Shown piece after piece: positions 59,699 through 64,000 of a DNA stretch of 64,000 bases (position 1 is its first letter; the number at the start of each line of letters is the position of its first letter). The DNA is from an uncultured Eubacteriales bacterium. Its GTDB lineage: Bacteria; Bacillota; Clostridia; Oscillospirales; CAG-272. A program made the translations under genes and the position numbers. The notes beneath the pieces were generated by a model. It was given only the letters and a program-made list of their open reading frames with translations, was not told where the DNA came from and made no database searches. Location: assembly GCA_934433485.1 (NCBI GenBank), contig CAKRZR010000002.1:159083-223082 (forward strand), written 5' to 3'.

Positions 59699-61558
59699 TT
59701 ACTTATCGGACTTATCCTCGAAATCGGCGTTGTAGTACGTGTTGCCGTCGCCGCCCATGCCGCTCTGACCAGCGTTCGGATCAAAGCCCGCACCCGGGTT
59801 GGCGCCCGCGTCACCGCTCTGCTGCTGTGCGTACATCTTTTCCGCGATCGGATAGAACGCCTTTTCCAGCGCCTCGGTATCCGCCTTGATCGCGTCTGCG
59901 TCGTTGCCCTTCATGGTCTCTTTCAGCTTATCGATGGCGGCGCGTACCGCTTCCTTATCGCTGTCGGACGCCTTGTCGCCGATGTCGGTCAGGCTCTTTT
60001 CACTCTGGTAGATGGTGGATTCCGCACGGTTCTTGATCTCCACGACTTCCTTCTGCTTGCGGTCCTCTTCTGCGAACTTCTCCGCGTCGTGGACTGCCTT
60101 GTCGATATCCTCCTTGGACATGTTCGTGGAGGAGGTGATGGTGATGTGCTGTTCCTTGCCGGTACCCTTATCGGTTGCGGATACGTTTACGATGCCGTTC
60201 GCGTCGATATCGAACGTGACTTCGATCTGCGGTACGCCTCTCGGAGCCGGTGTGATGCCATCGAGGATGAATCTGCCGAGCGTGGTGTTGCCGGCCGCCA
60301 TATCGCGTTCACCCTGGAGCACGTGGATCTCTACAGAGGTCTGACCGTCCGCGGCGGTGGAATATACCTGGCTCTTCTTTACCGGGATGGTGGTGTTGCG
60401 GTCGATGATGCGGTTAAATACGCCGCCGAGCGTCTCAATACCGAGGGACAGAGGCGTTACGTCGAGTAAGAGCAGATCCTTGACCTCGCCGCCGAGCACG
60501 CCGCCCTGGATCGCCGCGCCGATGGCAACACATTCGTCCGGGTTGATGCCCTTGAACGGATCCTTGCCGATGAAGGTCTTGATCGCGTCCTGCACTGCCG
60601 GGATTCTGGTGGAACCGCCGACGAGCAGCACCTTATCCACCTGAGACGGCTGCAAGCCTGCGTCGCGCAGAACCTGTTTGGTCGGGTCGATGGTGGCTCT
60701 GACGAGATCCGCGGTCATATCGTTGAACATGGCTCTGGTGAGGGTCGCGTTGAAGTGCTTCGGACCGGTCTGGTCGGCGGTGATGAACGGGAGATTGATC
60801 TCGGTCGTGGTCATGCCAGAGAGCTCGATCTTTGCCTTTTCCGCAGCGTCCTTCAGTCTCTGGAGTGCCATCTTGTCCTTGCGCAGGTCGATGCCGCCGT
60901 TTTCCTTTGCGAAGGTATCCGCGATCCAGTCCATGATGCGCGCGTCGAAGTCATCGCCGCCCAGACGGTTGTTGCCCGCGGTCGCCAGTACTTCAAAAAC
61001 GCCGTCGGAGATCTCCAGTAGGGATACATCGAATGTACCGCCGCCCAAGTCGTAGACCATAATGCGCTGTTCGCTCTTTTCCTTATCCATGCCGTATGCC
61101 AGCGCGGCTGCCGTCGGCTCGTTGATGATACGGAGCACTTCCAGACCCGCGATCTTGCCGGCGTCCTTGGTTGCCTGCCGCTGTGCGTCGGTGAAGTATG
61201 CCGGAACGGTGATAACCGCCTGGGTCACGCTGGTGCCGAGGTATGCTTCTGCGTCCGCTTTCAGCTTCTGTAGGATCATTGCGGAAATTTCCTGAGGCGT
61301 GTAGGTCTTGTCGTCGATCTTGACGGTGTAGTTCTTGCCCATTTCACGCTTGATGGACATTACAGTGCGGTCCGGGTTGGTGATTGCCTGCCGCTTTGCG
61401 ACCTGCCCCACCATACGTTCGCCGGTCTTGGAGAACGCGACAACGGACGGAGTGGTTCTTGCGCCTTCCGGATTCGGGATAACGGTGGGCTCGCCGCCTT
61501 CAAATACTGCCACGCAGGAGTTGGTGGTACCTAAATCTATACCAATAATCTTAGCCAT
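59699..61558 (-). CDS. dnaK: Chaperone DnaK (Hsp70)
   Basis: A 619-residue Hsp70. The ATPase domain opens [15 protein letters not shown], with [16 protein letters not shown] near 175 and [13 protein letters not shown] near 308. The substrate domain follows, then a lid and a Gly/Asn-rich tail. It folds nascent and stressed proteins with DnaJ and GrpE. CGGAGG precedes the ATG. Like Gram-positive DnaK, it lacks the ~24-residue insert in the ATPase domain. Control is through HrcA/CIRCE upstream. Confidence 0.98.
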   Translation of the reverse strand: MAKIIGIDLGTTNSCVAVFEGGEPTVIPNPEGARTTPSVVAFSKTGERMVGQVAKRQAITNPDRTVMSIKREMGKNYTVKIDDKTYTPQEISAMILQKLKADAEAYLGTSVTQAVITVPAYFTDAQRQATKDAGKIAGLEVLRIINEPTAAALAYGMDKEKSEQRIMVYDLGGGTFDVSLLEISDGVFEVLATAGNNRLGGDDFDARIMDWIADTFAKENGGIDLRKDKMALQRLKDAAEKAKIELSGMTTTEINLPFITADQTGPKHFNATLTRAMFNDMTADLVRATIDPTKQVLRDAGLQPSQVDKVLLVGGSTRIPAVQDAIKTFIGKDPFKGINPDECVAIGAAIQGGVLGGEVKDLLLLDVTPLSLGIETLGGVFNRIIDRNTTIPVKKSQVYSTAADGQTSVEIHVLQGERDMAAGNTTLGRFILDGITPAPRGVPQIEVTFDIDANGIVNVSATDKGTGKEQHITITSSTNMSKEDIDKAVHDAEKFAEEDRKQKEVVEIKNRAESTIYQSEKSLTDIGDKASDSDKEAVRAAIDKLKETMKGNDADAIKADTEALEKAFYPIAEKMYAQQQSGDAGANPGAGFDPNAGQSGMGGDGNTYYNADFEDKSDK

Positions 61559-61636
61559 AATAAAATCCTCCGAAATGTTTTGATTTATATAAATTTCTCT
61601 GGGTTACTTTTGGAATTGCGTGAACCATGTCCCGCT

Positions 61637-62278
61637 TCAGTTTGCGACCTTGACCATCGCGTACCGGATGACTCTGTCGCCGTAGAGGTAGCCGCACTGG
61701 AGCACATCGATGATCTCGCCCTCGCCGTACGCGTCGTTTTCCTCGTGCATCACGGCGTTGTGGAGATTCGGATCAAAGGTATCGCCCGGTGCGCCAAATG
61801 GTTTGACGTTGAGCTTCGAGAGATTCTCCGGCAGCTTGTCGAGGATGAGCTTGACACCCTCCGCGAACTTTTCGGGATCCGCGTTGCCATACTTGGAGGC
61901 ATATTGGAGATTGTCTATCACCGGGAGCAGTCCCTTGACGGCATCCTCGATCGCCTCGCCGTACACGTTCTCCTTTTCCTTTTGGGAACGCTTGCGGAAG
62001 TTGTCGTATTCGGCGGCAAGGCGGGTGTATTTATCCTGCAACTCCGCCGATTTTGCTTCTGCCTCTGCGCATTTTTTCTTTGTTTCCTCAAGCTCGGCAC
62101 GCAGCTTTTTCTCTGCCTTTTTTTCCTTTTTCGGATAGTCGTCGGCACTATCGGATTCGACAGTTTCCGCCGCCGGGAGCTCTTCCTCCGCGTCGATTTC
62201 CGGTTTGTTCCTTTCGGCTTCCGGCACTGCGGCATTTTCCGCCCCGCTTTCGGTTGCCTTCTTGATATCTTCCGTCAT
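61637..62278 (-). CDS. grpE: Nucleotide exchange factor GrpE
   Basis: A 213-residue protein. The first ~75 residues are low-complexity and acidic, then a long coiled coil (~75-135, ...YTRLAAEYDNFRKRSQKEKE), then the C-terminal beta domain ending LQCGYLYGDRVIRYAMVKVAN, the GrpE signature. It releases ADP from DnaK. AAGGAG precedes the ATG. It lies 30 bases after hrcA and 78 before dnaK in the same operon. Confidence 0.96.
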   Translation of the reverse strand: MTEDIKKATESGAENAAVPEAERNKPEIDAEEELPAAETVESDSADDYPKKEKKAEKKLRAELEETKKKCAEAEAKSAELQDKYTRLAAEYDNFRKRSQKEKENVYGEAIEDAVKGLLPVIDNLQYASKYGNADPEKFAEGVKLILDKLPENLSKLNVKPFGAPGDTFDPNLHNAVMHEENDAYGEGEIIDVLQCGYLYGDRVIRYAMVKVAN

Positions 62279-62307
62279 TCTGTCTCCTTCTATCTGATCT
62301 CTGATTT

Positions 62308-63408
62308 CTAACTCTGTGATGTATCCTCACCGAGCATCTCGCTCACGCCGTTTGTCAGTCTGTCGATCATGGCGATCACGCGTTTGTAATCCATGCGCGT
62401 CGGACCGATAATCCCAATCGCGCCGACCGGATTGCCATGGCGGCGGACAGTCTTAAAGATGAGGGTGGAATTGTCCATGATTTTTACGAGATTCTCTTTG
62501 CCGATGTATATTTGGACGCCGTTTGGCTTGGAAACCGCGCCGGTGGTCTCGCTCTGCTGTGGTTCCGCCGCCTCCGAGAGAATCTTTACAAGATCGTCCT
62601 TTTTTTCAAACAAGGCAAGCATTTCCTTCAGCCGATCGAGATCGTAATACTCGGGATAAGAGAGCAGCCGATTGATGCCGTCAAAGCGGATCTCGCCGCC
62701 ATCGTACCTGGTAATGACCTCGCATACGCCCTTGATGACCGGGGAGATCAGGTATTCATACTCCCCCATCGCGTTCTCCATCTGCATGAGCAGTGGCATG
62801 TTGATCTCTTCCGCGCTCCGATGCGCCGCGAATTTGTTGAGCACGAGCGCCAATTTCGCCGCAGCCTCAGGCGGTACCGCTGTCTGCGAACGGACATAAC
62901 GGGTTTTGATCGCCTGTCCGAGCACCATGATGAGCACCAGTGTACACTCGTCCAACCGCATGATTTCAAAGCGATCGACGGTGATGCGCGCCTGAATGGG
63001 CTTCAGTGCCATTGCGGTGTAGTTGGTCAGATGCGAGGCAAGCTGCATAGCGGTCTGGAGGATGGTATCCATTTCGCCCTGCCGCACATGGAGCATATTT
63101 TGCAGCTCCGTGATTTCGTTTTGCGTGAAATTGTAACGATCCACCAGAGAATCGACGTAAAAACGGTAACCAAGCTCCGACGGGATCCTGCCTGCCGAGG
63201 TGTGCGGCTGTTCCAAATAGCCGAGATCCTCAAGCTCCGCCATTTCGTTGCGTATGGTAGCAGACGAGCAGGCGATGTGCTGAATCTGGGAAAGATATTT
63301 GCTGCCGACCGGTTCGCCATTTTCAATATGGGCATCTACGATCGCCTTGAGAATCTGTTTTTTCCGCTCGCTCAATCCCTGGGCGGACTTTTTCTCTCCA
63401 TTGTTCAA
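62308..63408 (-). CDS. hrcA: Heat-inducible transcription repressor HrcA
   Basis: A 366-residue repressor. The winged helix lies at ~10-75 (LSERKKQILKAIVDAHIENGEPVGSK, SSATIRNEMAELEDLGYLEQPHTSAGRIP), followed by the GAF-like dimer domain ending AIGIIGPTRMDYKRVI. It binds CIRCE and blocks transcription when GroEL keeps it folded. A TTG start is used; TTG at 63408 has GGAGG nine bases upstream, better than TTG at 63414. It is first gene of the operon, directly behind CIRCE. Confidence 0.96.
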   Translation of the reverse strand: MNNGEKKSAQGLSERKKQILKAIVDAHIENGEPVGSKYLSQIQHIACSSATIRNEMAELEDLGYLEQPHTSAGRIPSELGYRFYVDSLVDRYNFTQNEITELQNMLHVRQGEMDTILQTAMQLASHLTNYTAMALKPIQARITVDRFEIMRLDECTLVLIMVLGQAIKTRYVRSQTAVPPEAAAKLALVLNKFAAHRSAEEINMPLLMQMENAMGEYEYLISPVIKGVCEVITRYDGGEIRFDGINRLLSYPEYYDLDRLKEMLALFEKKDDLVKILSEAAEPQQSETTGAVSKPNGVQIYIGKENLVKIMDNSTLIFKTVRRHGNPVGAIGIIGPTRMDYKRVIAMIDRLTNGVSEMLGEDTSQS

Positions 63409-63467
63409 CCTCAAACACCTCCCTGTCGTTCGGATTCCGTCCCGGAGGTTGACTTATCGCTCTGCGA

Positions 63468-63494
63468 TTAGCACTGTGTGTATATGAGTGCTAA
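63468..63494 (-). promoter_or_regulatory. CIRCE operator of the hrcA operon
   Basis: TTAGCACTG-N9-GAGTGCTAA, the HrcA-binding inverted repeat with the standard 9-base spacer and one change from TTAGCACTC in the left arm. It is the only copy in the window. Confidence 0.93.
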
Positions 63495-63700
63495 TCACTG
63501 CCATAAGGGTACCACTTTCCAGCCTACAATTCAACAGTATTTTTTGAACATTTTGTTATTTATTTTTGAACTCTTGGATCGTCGCAGTTTCCATGTGCCA
63601 AAATTGCATTTTCAACCACCGCAACACAATAGTTTCTCCCAGCCGCAGTCCAGTCATGCGCACCGCAGAAAGGAAAACACGGAAATTTCAGAGAAAACCC

Positions 63701-63729
63701 TTGCAAAATCCGTGCGAATGTGGTATAGT
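63701..63729 (+). promoter_or_regulatory. Promoter of tRNA-Arg
   Basis: TTGCAA, 17 bases, TATAGT, ending 15 bases before the tRNA. Confidence 0.75.
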
Positions 63730-63743
63730 ATATAGGTAGATAT

Positions 63744-63820
<77 letters not shown>

Positions 63821-63827
63821 AAACCCT

Positions 63828-63868
63828 TGCCGTAAGCCGTTTTTTGATGGTTTACGGCATTGTTTTTT
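63828..63868 (+). terminator. Terminator of tRNA-Arg
   Basis: TGCCGTAA-G-CC pairs with GG-T-TTACGGCA, then TTGTTTTTT. Confidence 0.9.
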
Positions 63869-64000
63869 CTCTCACGCTCGTCAAATTTGAAGGAATCGAA
63901 CGATCCGAATTTTTTGACGGGCCTGTTTTTATGCGTTTGTCGGTGCATATTCTGCTAATTGGATTCGAACGGTTTCTAAAAGTTTGCTAATCAAAATCGC

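Larger units (their letters stand above)
63409..63743. other. Intergenic region between hrcA and tRNA-Arg
   Basis: It holds the hrcA ribosome site, CIRCE and the tRNA promoter. Apart from these I see no gene. A clear -35 for the minus-strand hrcA operon could not be picked out. Confidence 0.6.

Noticed and set aside
63869..64000. Start of an integrated element downstream of tRNA-Arg
   Set aside because: No repeat of the tRNA 3' end and no integrase sequence appear before the window ends; the idea cannot be supported.

Overview
The window reads as chromosomal DNA of a GC-moderate, spore-forming Gram-positive anaerobe of class Clostridia, probably an uncultured gut or rumen Oscillospirales-like lineage. 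The support is the hrcA-grpE-dnaK-dnaJ-prmA-rsmE order behind a CIRCE element, both subunits of dipicolinate synthase, lipobox lipoproteins with Thr/Glu-rich tethers, Sfp-type PPTase, TraX, DUF1540 and DUF1846 proteins, and Gram-positive promoters of the form TTGCAN/TTGACN-17-TATAAT/TATACT. The species cannot be named from the sequence alone.

Layout. 1-7.6 kb: start of a MATE transporter, an alpha/beta hydrolase, a two-gene operon of solute-binding lipoproteins, a metallophosphoesterase-PPTase-membrane protein run, and a sugar O-acetyltransferase. 7.7-12.1 kb: a heterodimeric ABC exporter and a Pr6Pr-like membrane protein. 12.2-16.9 kb: a solute-binding lipoprotein converging on a GH29 fucosidase/DUF4965 operon. 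16.9-21.3 kb: GNAT, TraX, dpaA-dpaB, a degenerate CapA-like protein and DUF1540. 21.6-30.5 kb: Na/Pi cotransporter, ROK kinase with a phosphoheptose-isomerase-like SIS protein, a second MATE gene behind a leader terminator, DUF1846, a transglutaminase-like protein and a MarR regulator. 30.9-34.2 kb: HAD and PHP phosphatases and a Gfo/Idh/MocA oxidoreductase.

34.3-39.8 kb and 46.7-53.8 kb hold two tandem arrays, three genes each, of a ~770-residue lipoprotein family. These appear to join an N-terminal beta-propeller-like domain to a C-terminal family-1 solute-binding fold. One copy in the first array has collapsed to its two ends by an internal deletion, and the middle copy of the second carries a one-base frameshift. 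No permease or ATPase gene for uptake lies anywhere in the window, so all eleven solute-binding genes are orphans here. Between the arrays sits a compact AraC-controlled locus (40.0-45.0 kb: M14 peptidase, solute-binding protein, AraC, FAD oxidoreductase). Matching pairs of direct repeats abut the -35 boxes on both sides of the regulator gene. The rpsF-ssb-rpsR operon separates this locus from the second array.

The right end (54-64 kb) has one more solute-binding lipoprotein, a small membrane protein, and the heat-shock/methyltransferase operon on the minus strand, then tRNA-Arg(CCT). The overall picture is a carbohydrate- or peptide-scavenging cell with a large set of surface binding lipoproteins that keeps duplicating and eroding them, alongside ordinary housekeeping operons.
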